Shown: in pieces, positions 54,631 through 64,000 of the stretch
Numbering within the stretch: the stretch's first letter is position 1
Layout: each line of letters starts with the position of its first letter
The notes under the pieces: model-generated
Told to the model about the DNA's origin: nothing
The model's input: the letters and a program-made list of their open reading frames with translations, nothing else
The model's database searches: none
Made by a program: the position numbers and the translations under genes
Assembly: GCA_003013855.2 (NCBI GenBank)
Contig: ML058507.1
Span: 1,860,001-1,924,000, forward strand
DNA from: Liriodendron chinense
Lineage: Eukaryota > Streptophyta > Magnoliopsida > Magnoliales > Magnoliaceae
Direction: 5' to 3'
Length of the DNA: 64,000 nt

Positions 54631-55211
54631 CTCCCCGTTCTTCACATCTTACGGCTGTTTACCGCATATTGTGGTATCTTAAATCAGCCCCGGGCCTTGG
54701 CATCCACTTTCAGTCTTATGGTCATCTTCATCTTTCGGGCTATTTCGATGCCGATTGTGCGGGTAGTATATATGATCATCGATCTACGTCCGAGTTCTGT
54801 ACCTTCCGAGGTGGTAATCTTGTCACATGGAAAAGTAAGAAGCAATCGATTGTTGCGCGCTCCTCGGCTTAAGCAGAATATCGTGCTATGGCTCATGCGA
54901 CATGTGAGCTCGTGTGGCTTCGCACCCTTCTTGGGGAACTTGGCTATTCTCCTTCAGGCCCTAGTCCTCTTCATTGTGACAATTAGGTAGCCATACATAT
55001 TGCTCGTGTTCATGTTTTCCATGAGCGCACCAAGCATATTGAGGTTGACTATTACTTTATTCGGGAGAAAGTTGTCTCTAAGGAAATCATCACTCGTTTT
55101 GTTCGGTCTGGGGATCAACTTGCGGATGTTCTTACAAAGTCTTTAAGTCGAGATGTTCTTCATCGTGCTTGTGACAAGTTGGGCATGATCAACATCTATG
55201 CTCCAACTTGA
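54631..55211 (+). pseudogene. Inner copia RNase H
   Basis: FDADCAGSIYDHRSTSEFC (54745-54800), WKSKKQSIVARSSA-stop-AEYRAMA, LHCDN and ERTKHIEVDYYFIREKV (about 55024-55074) are the RNase H blocks of copia elements. Single stop codons interrupt. The frame ends just before the purine tract. Confidence 0.85.
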
Positions 55212-55219
55212 GGGGGAGT

Positions 55220-55435
55220 CTAAAGAGCATTTGTATAAATGTGTGTTAGTGTGAGGCTCTTTTATTGTAAGTGCATGTGCAAGTCTTTTCTCCTCCTACA
55301 GTGTATTATATGTTTATTCTAATAAAGCTTTGTGTGGAGGACATGTGGCCTACACACAACATTTACCTTAAACTCTCTCTTTCTCTCACTCTCCTCTTCC
55401 CTTCTTCCACCCTAATCATCAAGTCTTCTTCTACT
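55220..55435 (+). repeat. Inner copia 3' LTR
   Basis: This is the partner of 50156-50367 with many substitutions and a 6-bp insertion (TTAGTG type) after TGTGTG. It follows the purine tract AGGGGGAG and is followed by ATATGT. Confidence 0.82.
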
Positions 55436-55441
55436 ATATGT
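55436..55441. repeat. Target-site duplication ATATGT (right)
   Basis: This is the exact match of 50150-50155, marking the end of the inner copia element. Confidence 0.8.
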
Positions 55442-55995
55442 TATTTTGCAGGGGTTGTAAGAAAATGTCGAAGTAATCTGAACTCAGAACATTGGACAGC
55501 TGTTAAAACGATATTAAAAATACTCAAGGAGAACTCAAAATTACGTCCTAATTTTCAGTGGTGGGCACTTGTTAACCATCAATTTTACTGATGCCTCATT
55601 TCTGTCAGATTGTGAGATTAAAGATCCACCTTGGGTTACGTGTTTACTATCAAAGGTGGGGCTATATCATGAAGCAAAATGTACATCAAATGCTACCCTG
55701 GAGGAAGAGTGTAGCTCAGAAGGTTCCTTTTGGAACTCCGCGTTATACCCTTCTTGGATAGGCCCATGAAACTCTATTTGTGATGATGTTGTTGCCATCA
55801 TTCAAACCAAAGAAAATCAGAAGGACACAAAGCATATTCTAAGGAAGCACCACCTTATTCGAGAGCTTGTCGATGATGGCAAAATCATGGTAAGAAGGTT
55901 GGGACTTCTAACAACCCAGCCGACCTTTTTACAAAGGGATATGTGGATGGAATGGGTTTGGACTCGTAACTAAATGGTCTTGAATTGAAAGTGGG
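55442..55995 (+). pseudogene. Outer Ty1/copia fragment, right part (RNase H)
   Basis: It resumes with CYFAGVVRKCRSNLNSEHWTA, continuing the motif broken at 50155. KENQKDTKHILRKHHLIREL follows (about 55808-55868), the standard copia RNase H end. A purine-rich AAAGTGGGGGA near 55990 could be the purine tract. No matching LTR was identified. Confidence 0.82.
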
Positions 55996-58178
55996 GGACC
56001 AATGCCACTCTGAAAATGGATATGGAAACACAATTGGATCTTTGCCTTAGGGTTTCTAAGATTTGTATGAGTTGAAGATGATCAAATACATTTGAGAATG
56101 TATAGTTTCATACCTCAATGATCTAGTGCTTGTATAGATCTGAAGCAAATTCTTGAAAAAGGCTTTGAGCTCTGACATCTCTCCATCTTAAGGAGAAGAA
56201 AGACAACTATGGCTTCCTAGAGTTTCTACTTTGTATGACAAGAGGCTAGGAGAAGGGGCAAAGGAACTCTATGAGGCATTCCCTATATGTGTTCTATATT
56301 CATAGACACACATTGTCGCCCAAGCCATCCTACTACAGAGGATCTCTCAAGGGCATGTAGATATTGGTAAGATTACCAAAATGCTATTGAGTTAAGTGAA
56401 TGAATACCAATAGTGCAATCCACTAGTCATAGGGACTTAACAAAAGGTCAAATGTGCATGTAGACCTTTCTACCATCTTGTTTCCTATCTCATGCTATCA
56501 AGTATCTATCCTTCTACATGCGGTGACACTAAATGATCGTACACTGCCAGTCTGCCACATACGAATCTGTTTCGGGATCAATCAAAATGTTCAAACCATT
56601 GATCTAGAAAACAATGCATATGGTCATTTAGAAAAACAGTTGTCAAAACAGTTGTCAAAACAGTTTTTGAAAGAAGAGCCTGCTTATTGATCAATCACGC
56701 CGACATGTGGAATAATTATCTTACCAGGCTGTAATTCTTCGTTGAAGTATCCTAGTCGCACAAGGAAACTTTATAGTCACCCAACTTACCCTGATCCACC
56801 TAAAGGCTTACCAGTTGGTGAATCAAAGTGCTCAAGCACCCCATAGGACCGTGGGTCCTCTCGAGTCGAAAGATAGATATGACAAGCATATGAAGTACTA
56901 GCTCAATACATGACCATGTAGAACAGGCATTCCTTCATTGCTAGAATCTCAATGTTGAGTTGAGAGAAGAGAAAAGGTCATCTACCTGTACAGTCCTTTT
57001 ATTTGTTTTATTTGAGAAATATTGTTCTCATCTATATGGTCTTCACAAGATTTTCTTTTGAATCTTCAGTACTTGGGAGTGATTACTGTTGGGTCTTTCT
57101 GAATTCATCTGTTTAGAAATCTTATGATTAGTATAAGAGATCATCCATTTTCTGAGAGAAATCAGTCAAGCAAGGTAGTCTTCATGGTTTCTGAACAGGG
57201 AATGTGTCAAACATTTGCAATCTAGGACCACAGTGACAGCAACTATCTAAGATTGTTTTGATTCTGTTCTATTCGCTAAGGCAACAAGCAAAGAAGAACG
57301 ATATCCTAATTGTCATAAAGATGGTTGTTGTGAAGAAGTTTTTTTGAGAGAAGTTGACATGGAGAGTTACAAGTCTGAGTTCTCAAAGGTATGTCTCTCT
57401 CCAAGGTTGCAACCTTCAACAAGTGGCTGGAAGAGATAAGTCAAGATGTAGGAAGACGACAAGTTGGGTAACTCTTCAAAAAAGAAAAGTGAATCGGCTG
57501 GAGACTCCTGTTCCACAAGGAGGTACTACAACTCGAAAATCTATGGTTACACATGACATTCTTTAACAGCTCCAATGACCCCACCACTGAATGTGGGCCT
57601 AATCCAAAAATAATCAGCTTCCACATTCATAATTTGTGAATCTTAGATTGTGAATGCCATAGTGAAATTACCTAGGGAGAGTGAGCCCATTTCATTCTCT
57701 TGCGCAGTACATCATTTGTGCAGTAGAACAATGCCACAAAAATATCCAAGGCCTATTGGAATCTTTAAATATTGAATGGTTTCCATCCACTCCTTCCACA
57801 TTGAGGTTTTGGACACATGATTCATCTTTAGCCCGCCCTCATCTTCCACTTTCACATGACATCTCCATTTGTCAGTTGGACCAGTTCCACAACCCCATTT
57901 GTCATTTATCATTTCTGAATCATGCCAAACTCATACTCGATCAACCTATTCCCCAAGATGACACCACAACCTTCGTCAGTTACTGGTTGTTATCTCATTC
58001 TATTGCATTCATAAGGAGTTGAACAAGATTGCAAGCTATGTGGATGGATTTGTGTGGCTTTCATTGTGAATTGGGATCTCTATCCCCCTCGCAATCTTGC
58101 TCTGTAATTTGGTTTCCTTTCTTATATTTCTTCATATTTTCTGTATCTATTCATTATTTGAAAAAAAAAAAAAAAGAT
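55996..58178. other. Intronic region, unassigned, ends in poly-A
   Basis: The first part may be decayed LTR of the outer copia element. A 113-codon plus-strand frame at 57681-58022 was not recognised. A run of about 16 A at 58161-58175 marks a possible retroposed sequence ending there. The solo LTR follows immediately. Confidence 0.4.
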
Positions 58179-59083
58179 TGATGAGGACATCAGGCCCTTC
58201 AAAGTCTATCAGCGAAGAAAGTGCACACCACAAGCATCTTCCTTATGGTTAGGCGATCATTGAGGAGCATTGAAGACCCTACACACGTTGTTTGGTACAT
58301 AGAAGACATAGAAGACGCCACATTGGAAAGACACGTGGGACAGTTTTCATTGTCTTCTGGCAACCGATCGGGCGCCCAACCGACAACTCGAAATTCATCC
58401 ATTTTCATGTTTTAATCGCTGGATGTTTTTGACCATGTTCGGGCGTCTGACGCTTGTGCGAACTATTTTTTTGTAAATTGTTTTTACTTAAGTATTAGGG
58501 GTATTTTAGTCTTTTCTTTCTTTCTTAGTGGTTATTTAAGAGGGCTAAGCCCTAAACTCGAATTTTAACTATTGATTATTGAATGAAAGCCTTTGGGTTG
58601 CCTCCTCTTCTCTTTCTCCCTGTGGAACTTCATCCTTTTTTTCCCAATCTTCTTCTTCTTTCTTCTTCCTTTCCCCTCCCAACTTTCTTCAAGGTAATCT
58701 CTTATCTTTCTTCTTTATTCTAAACTTACTTTTGTTGATTCCCACAATCCTAAATCTGAGATTTGATCCAAACCTAGTTTCTTAGATTTTCAAATCCCTA
58801 ATCCGAGAAAATCCGTTGATCTCTCGGACTAGTGATTCCCATTGGGCAATTGGGTTATGACCATGCAAGATCGAGAGGTTCTATCCCTCGCCGGATCCAT
58901 TCTATGTGTTAATTGAACCCCACACCGTGTGATTGTGATGATGGCCCGCATTATTGCATGTTTCTTTTCTGATTTTTTTAGATTATGATGATAGATGCTG
59001 AAGTTTTTATTGTTATTCTTTTATTATTCTGCTGGATTAATTGTGCTCATGAGCATGCGTCATAATTAGGGAATCCTGCATCA
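58179..59083. mobile_element. Solo LTR, 905 bp, TSD AAGAT
   Basis: It begins TGATGAGG and ends CCTGCATCA, flanked by AAGAT at 58174-58178 and 59084-59088. It shares ordered blocks with the solo LTR at 17110-17989 but is clearly diverged from it. No internal domain remains. Confidence 0.85.
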
Positions 59084-59116
59084 AAGATCCTTATGTCAAG
59101 GAATGTGTATTACTAC

Positions 59117-59569
59117 CAATGTTGTCAAAATTGTTATCATATCGCAAATTGTAATAAAGGTTGAATCGTATTGAATCGCAAATCGTAAGATTTTTTCTGA
59201 TTCACAAAAAATATATATAAAAGACATGAAAAGATATAAGTAAATCATAAAAGATTAAAAACTCATCAATCATCCATTTACCATCAACATGCACCAAAAA
59301 AGTAATACATATCATCATGTTATCAATTGAGAAAAAGTATATGGTATGCATATCATGATGGTAAAGGATGCTTGTCTTTTTCGTTTGTTTTCTTTTGTTG
59401 TCTTTCAAAAAAATTTACCTTAAAAAACATACAAGAGTCCTTACAAAATTTGTTTTGTACCTTTCTTAAGTGTAGAATCATGTTAGAAAAAATGGCATTC
59501 AATTCCATTGTGAATCAAAAGATATCTTGATTTCTTTGTTTTGGGTTTTTGAATATCAAAATCCCCAAA

Positions 59570-59600
<31 letters not shown>

Positions 59601-59907
59601 AAAAGAAAATGGAGGACATTTTTAATAGGGGAGAGCCTTTTTCATATTTTATGAGCAGAAGGGTAGAAAGAAAAGGAAAAAATTGAATAAAAAATAATAA
59701 TAAATTGATTTTTTAAAGTATTCTTTGGACCCATTTATGCAGTCCACAATTATCTTACGGTTCAATACGATTATCGTATGATTCGATACGATTCGTACAA
59801 TAATCGTACAATTATTTAGGATTTACTATTTGGTGAATCGTACACCCAAACGATATGATATGAATCGTATAATTCATATCGTGAATTGTACGGTTTTGAT
59901 AACATTG
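59117..59907. mobile_element. hAT-like MITE, 791 bp, 8-bp TSD ATTACTAC
   Basis: The ends CAATGTTGTCAAAA and TTTTGATAACATTG are inverted with one mismatch. ATTACTAC at 59109-59116 and 59908-59915 is a perfect 8-bp duplication. CA-starting ends with an 8-bp duplication fit the hAT superfamily. Subterminal parts are dense in ATCGTA/TACGAT words in both orientations. There is no transposase frame. Confidence 0.78.
59574..59600. repeat. (CT)n microsatellite
   Basis: A CT run of about 27 bp lies inside the hAT-like MITE. Confidence 0.9.
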
Positions 59908-59915
59908 ATTACTAC

Positions 59916-60568
59916 AAACTAATCTAGCTCGATTAATCACACTCCAGAAAAATTAACTAGTCATTGTTTAGAAATTAAAATCATCTCCATAACCCATTTT
60001 CTCCTTTATACAAATAGGAGCATGGGCACAAAGCCTAGCCATAAATTCAGCACTGTCCAAGCCAAAATATATACTCCAACCTAACACTGTTCCTACCAAA
60101 AAATTATTACCCGTAGAGGAATTATATGACCCTTGATCCAAGGATATGAATAGAAAACTCAACGTTGAGTTTGTACAAATGGGGGCCACAGCTTGGTAAT
60201 CCAGACTTTGATCTGATGGGCCCTTTTATGGTAGGGAATTCCGCAAAAATAACCCTGTTGGAGACTCCTAGCCCTTCAATTAGTGGCCTTCAAAATGACG
60301 GCGACACTCCACAGTCAATGAGAAGAAAACCAAAGATTGGATGACTATGAGCTTCCAATCTGGGAGATCATTTTGCATGGTATATCCAGATTAGATTAAC
60401 AGTTTGGATCACCTATGCATGGACCTCACTTATATCCCCAGCTCAAGGATCATCCAACTCCTTTTAAGCTGTTTTACCATCTTCATTACTGGTAGATGCT
60501 ATTGGTTGATAGTTACTAATTGTCTTCTAACCTAGGAAGATACATGTAGCCTCAGAAGAACTGCATAC
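59916..60568. other. Intronic sequence next to the hydrolase donor, unassigned
   Basis: A 74-codon minus-strand frame at 59968-60189 has no recognised family. The donor GTATGC at 60568 bounds the region. Confidence 0.4.
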
Positions 60569-60833
60569 CTTGAATTTTGTTCTTTCTTCGAAATTGAGAA
60601 ATAGTTTCTTATCTTCGGAGGAAAGAACATTGGGGCTACGAGCTGCAACACTGTGAGCAGGAAACCACTTTTGACTATTCCACCAGTATGTCAACCAAGG
60701 GGCGTAGTGAGCTACTCGAAGTGCCCATTGGTCCCGAACAGGTTGCCGCTTGTACGCTTCATTAGATATATTGGCAGGAAGACCGGGCCACCAGTAGTTT
60801 ACAACTGGAGTAAGCATTGCCAGTCCTGCTAGC
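60569..60833 (-). CDS. Alpha/beta-hydrolase, penultimate exon (265 bp)
   Basis: After a TGACAG acceptor ending at 60834 the frame reads LAGLAMLTPVVNYWWPGLPA, then QWALRVAHYAPWLTYWWNSQ, then FPAHSVAARSPNVLSSEDKK, and ends FEERTKFK at the donor AAG|GTATGC. The NYWWPG and HYAPWLTYWWN blocks are typical of the cap/lid region of plant alpha/beta-hydrolases of the Hydrolase_4 group. The exon starts with the last base of a split codon and ends in phase 0, matching the last exon at 46190. Earlier exons were not found between 60834 and 64000. Confidence 0.85.
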
Positions 60834-61214
60834 CTGTCAGCATTCCAAATTTCCAACATGAGATGATGGAAAACTCAAAAGCATGGAAAAATCATGAATG
60901 AGGATTGCTGATGTGGTTCATGTGGTAGCAAATAGAATAGGTGATTCACAAGAATATTCCAACAGGTGGGGCCCACTGTGCATACCCCCTGGCCCAAAAA
61001 TCAGTACGGATCACACATTAGGTGGGCCAATGCGATGAAGAAAAAAAGGATGAGTAGAACGAAAGACTTACCGTGCACACGTGCCCTGCCTAATGAATGG
61101 ACCAGTCTAAAATTGATACCAACAGATTCACAATGAGCCCAACCTTAGGAGTGGCTCTGATCTTGCACATATGCCACAATTACCTCCTCAGTTTACCTCT
61201 CATAGTATTCGCCA
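60834..61214 (-). other. Upstream intron sequence of the hydrolase gene
   Basis: No further exon was recognised. Short GGTGGGCC-type repeats occur near 60965 and 61020. Confidence 0.45.
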
Positions 61215-61627
61215 TAAGGCACCTTTGGATTGGTTTAAAACCTTGGAAAATTAAGGAAAGCAAAATAAATTTATTTGGTATGACATTTCCACTATTTGAG
61301 AAACATAAAAAGAGAAGGAAATCGATTTATTTTCCTCAAAAATAAGTAAAACCTTTTCTGCAAAATGCTAATCAGTGGGAAAAGAGGTTTCCCTCAGATG
61401 TGGCATTTTAAATGGAAAAATGGGCAGCAAAAGAGGTTTTCCTTTCAAAATTGGAACTCACACACTAGAAAATGGAAAGGGAAGCATTTTTCAGCACAAT
61501 TTTTGTAGCAAAATAAACAGATCTAAAGGGTGTCCTTTCCCCAATGATGTCACTTTTCCTCCGCTTATGTCACCATTGTAGTTTTCCTTTCCCTTCCTTT
61601 GTTTTACCCCAATCCAAACACACCTTA
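61215..61627. mobile_element. MITE with TAAGG..TTTGGATTGG ends
   Basis: TAAGGCACCTTTGGATTGG at the left is inverted against CCAATCCAAACACACCTTA at the right, with GGAAAG/CTTTCC-rich arms. Length is 413 bp. No coding capacity. Confidence 0.65.
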
Positions 61628-62177
61628 GTGTTTGCAATGAAGAAGGCATATAGACAATAACCATTTCTTTCATCAGCATCATCTTTAGCCAATCCCAGCG
61701 ATCTGGGGTTGGCTTTTAAGTTTCAGATTGGGAAAAGTTTTATAACTGGTTGTCCACCAGAGTCAACCTTTCTTTTTTATCCTTCTTTTAGAACCAGCTG
61801 TGGCAGAGGCTTAGATGGAGGAGATGCCAACCTTGATTATTTTAGAGGATCCATTGTGTTGTGCATATGCCATCGAATTTATTGATATGAAACATCTGCC
61901 CCAAATATTGACACACCTCAAAATCAAGCCATTCTAGAACTTGGTGGGCCCCAAATATGGCACCTCCCAACTGTTCCTACTCATGTGGCCTACTTGAGCT
62001 ATGGATTAGCCTGATTTTTTGGCCCATGGCCAAATGAGGGATACCGAGCAAAATGGTAGTAGAGGATATCATCAACACATCATAGTGGGCCCACACAACT
62101 CATTTGCACTATAATTATAGTGAAACGTTTGCGGTAGATCATGGCTACACACAAAGATAGATAGAGAGAGAGAGAGA
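61628..62177. other. Unassigned region
   Basis: No gene was recognised. A GA tract precedes the poly-G at 62178. Confidence 0.4.
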
Positions 62178-62203
62178 GGGGGGGGGGGGGGGGGGGGGGG
62201 GGG
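62178..62203. repeat. Poly-G homopolymer, 26 nt
   Basis: A pure G run directly follows (AG)n and abuts the dispersed repeat, at the place where sister copies carry the AAATTCCACCATTTTCCCC section in reverse. Confidence 0.9.
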
Positions 62204-62870
62204 ATTTTCAATGAAACTTTAAGAGATGCTAAAATATGCATATTTAGGAATAAAAAAATTGCAAAAAGAATGCATACACAATAAGTTTCCATTTAATGAG
62301 GGCTTAAAAGCATGTGTTGTCATAAGAAATCAGTCCAACCATCCATTTATCCATCCAACCATCCCATCTATCCATCCAAACATCCATCGATATTTTAGAA
62401 TATCGACAACATACGATATTTCACCGAGAAATCGTTGGCGATTGAAAAGGAAATAAAAGATTATGGTCTCAATATCGCCCATGTTGTGATAACGATAATA
62501 TCGTGATATCATCGTAGACAAATTGAACACAATATACAACTGTGCGCACGTAAAAAAAAATAAAAATTGAAATGGAAATTAAACAAATGTTTGGCAATAT
62601 AGATACATTGGTGATATTATTGAAATATCACTGATATATTGGCGATACAAGCGACACCTAGAATTTACACAATCGGAAATATTGGTGATACATTGGCAAT
62701 ACAAGTGACAGCTAGAATTTACACAGTCGAAAATATTGGTGATATCAATACATTGGCAATTCTTAGTGATACATCACCAACACCTAGAATTTCTAATACT
62801 ACCAGTGTTATCGGTATCGTCAAGCTGGAGATACAGATAATATCGGGAACATCAAGGATACTTCAAACAA
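62204..62870. repeat. Dispersed GATATCG repeat, copy 4 (inverted)
   Basis: ATTTTCAATGAAACTTTAAG through TGCATACACAATAAGTTTCC is the reverse complement of the block at 24962-25075. It is followed by CATCCATCCAACC repeats and a GATATTGG/GATACATTGG-rich section. Confidence 0.65.
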
Positions 62871-62878
62871 TGTGTGTG

Positions 62879-62954
<76 letters not shown>

Positions 62955-62964
62955 GTGTGTGTGA
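62871..62964. repeat. (TG)n(TA)n(TG)n microsatellite
   Basis: TGTGTGTG is followed by about 65 bp of TA repeats (62888-62953) and again TGTGTGTG, directly abutting a MITE. Confidence 0.95.
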
Positions 62965-63339
62965 GAAGGTCTCGGGTTCAACTGGTTGGACTATAAGTTA
63001 CAGTCCAACCAGCGGATAACTTCCAACCTTTTATGGATATACAACATCCAATCCATCCAATAGGTTGGCCCCATCATAAGGATCACCTTTTGAGGAACCA
63101 AGCAACAACCACTTATTGAGTGGACAATACTTGTGTTTTGTTATTTATCAATGGCCAGGACTTTTTTTATACGGTGTGGCCCACTTGATGAGTAGATAGG
63201 GCTGATTTTTGCACTAGGCAATCCTCATGGTGGGGCTCACCTATTGGAAAGGTTGGATGTCACATGCACCTAATAAGTTGGAAGTTATCATTTGGGTAGA
63301 CTACAACTTGTGGTCCAACCGGTTGGACTTGAGACTCTC
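62965..63339. mobile_element. TIR MITE inside a TG/TA microsatellite
   Basis: GAAGGTCTCGGGTTCAACTG at the left is inverted against CCGGTTGGACTTGAGACTCTC at the right. Pairing continues over GGATAACTTCCAAC/GTTGGAAGTTATC. Flanks on both sides are TG/TA microsatellite. There is no clean duplication because the target is repetitive. Confidence 0.72.
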
Positions 63340-63420
63340 TCTCTACTATGTGTGTGTGTGTGTGTACATATATATGTGTATGTACGTATGTGTGTGTACA
63401 TAGGGAAATGGTACTATGAG
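63340..63420. repeat. (TG)n/(TA)n microsatellite, right side
   Basis: TGTGTGTGTGTGTGTACATATATATG and later TGTGTGTACATA continue the microsatellite interrupted by the MITE. Confidence 0.8.
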
Positions 63421-63429
63421 GTCGAGCTC

Positions 63430-63645
63430 TATGGGTAGAGCTGGGCACCAGATTCAGTAACTCGGTAACTCGACTTGTCCGACTCAGTTCAAATTCGACT
63501 CGATCCGAACCGAGTACAGTTGAGCCAATCTGAACTCAAACCCAGTCGAGTTCGGATCAGTTAGTGACTTGACTCAACTCGGATCGAAAACCGACTCGAA
63601 CGGACTCGACCCAATCCGAACTTGACTCGACTCGGGGATACCGTA
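63430..63645. repeat. Degenerate GACTCGA minisatellite
   Basis: Imperfect GACTCGACTCG and GATCCGAACC words recur, as at 16200-16440 and 18131-18639. Confidence 0.6.
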
Positions 63646-64000
63646 AGTCCGTAACCAGGCAGGGGCTGGTTGACCAGAATACCACTTTGAATTTGGGGAA
63701 GCGGGTACAACTTTAAGCAATATAGATATGACCTCACAGGCACATGAAAGGACTAGATACATATAACCTCATCTTTGATTAGTATACACACGTTTCTACT
63801 TCTAAGCTCTAATAACAAGTGGGTCCCATGCTTTGGTGATCGTGACTATTGCTTTTCAATTCCCGACTTGGATGGGGCATTCCCTAAAATATACCTGATT
63901 TAAAAAATCCAAGACATCCATATTAAAATCTTTTTCACTTGAATATAGAAAATTGATAAGTTTCTCTTCTTGTCTGCCTCTGTAGATTATAAATAGAAAG
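63646..64000. other. Unassigned end of window
   Basis: No gene or repeat family was recognised in the last 355 bases. Confidence 0.4.

Larger units (their letters stand above)
50156..55435 (+). mobile_element. Inner Ty1/copia retrotransposon, 5,280 bp, decayed
   Basis: LTRs of 212 bp (50156-50367) and about 216 bp (55220-55435) flank gag, protease, integrase, RT and RNase H in copia order. A primer site TGGTATCAAAG follows the left LTR at 50368 and an AGGGGGAGT purine tract precedes the right LTR. The LTRs differ at many positions and by a 6-bp indel, so it is much older than the gypsy element. Stops and frameshifts are present throughout. The LTR ends are not TG/CA. It is inserted in another copia element. 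Confidence 0.9.

Noticed and set aside
59968..60189. A 74-codon minus-strand frame considered as another hydrolase exon
   Set aside because: It shows no hydrolase motif, and the flanking exons already join in phase without it.
62970..62990. GGGTTCAAC, similar to a tRNA/SINE B box
   Set aside because: It is part of the terminal inverted repeat of a MITE; no A box or cloverleaf is present.

Overview
The window is nuclear DNA of a flowering plant. It holds parts of two host genes, a P-class PPR gene and the 3' part of an alpha/beta-hydrolase gene, in a dense mesh of plant LTR retrotransposons, an L1-type LINE, TIR and foldback elements and microsatellites. The many dispersed repeats built around GTGGGGCCCAC and CCATCCATTTT resemble repeats I associate with magnoliid genomes, but that placement is weak.

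Layout. 1-1827 has no recognised gene. 1828-14218 is a complete, apparently very young Ty3/gypsy chromovirus of Tekay/Del type (12,391 bp). It has two equal-length 2,688-bp LTRs that looked identical wherever compared, the target-site duplication ATAGG, a tRNA-Met primer site, and one long gag-pol-chromodomain frame. Its leader carries an array of short inverted repeats and an extra upstream ORF resembling the 'putative plant transposon protein' family. It sits inside a small TIR element. 14.2-27.4 kb holds MITEs, a dismembered L1-type LINE on the minus strand (about 16.7-25.0 kb), a solo LTR with TSD GACTT, and a TIR element filled with a GTGGGGCCCAC minisatellite. 27396-29612 (minus) is an intronless PPR gene, with a possible 5' leader exon near 31.1-31.2 kb. 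31.5-45.3 kb holds a second copy of the minisatellite TIR element, many foldback MITEs, LTR-like debris and a decayed Ty3/gypsy element.

From 60833 down to 45900 (minus) lie the last two exons of an alpha/beta-hydrolase gene. They are joined in frame across a predicted 14.4-kb intron. That intron contains two nested Ty1/copia elements (the inner 50156-55435, TSD ATATGT), a second solo LTR of the 17-kb family (TSD AAGAT), and a hAT-like MITE (8-bp TSD). Upstream exons, including the one with the nucleophile serine, are not in the window. 60.8-64 kb is repeats.

Most unusual signals: (i) the gypsy element's extra ORF, hairpin array and predicted splice signals just before gag; (ii) the paired TIR elements carrying large arrays of TCP-like GGGCCCAC sites; (iii) five pure G/C homopolymers of 24-36 nt, one at a conserved integrase motif; (iv) the very large TE-filled terminal intron of the hydrolase gene.
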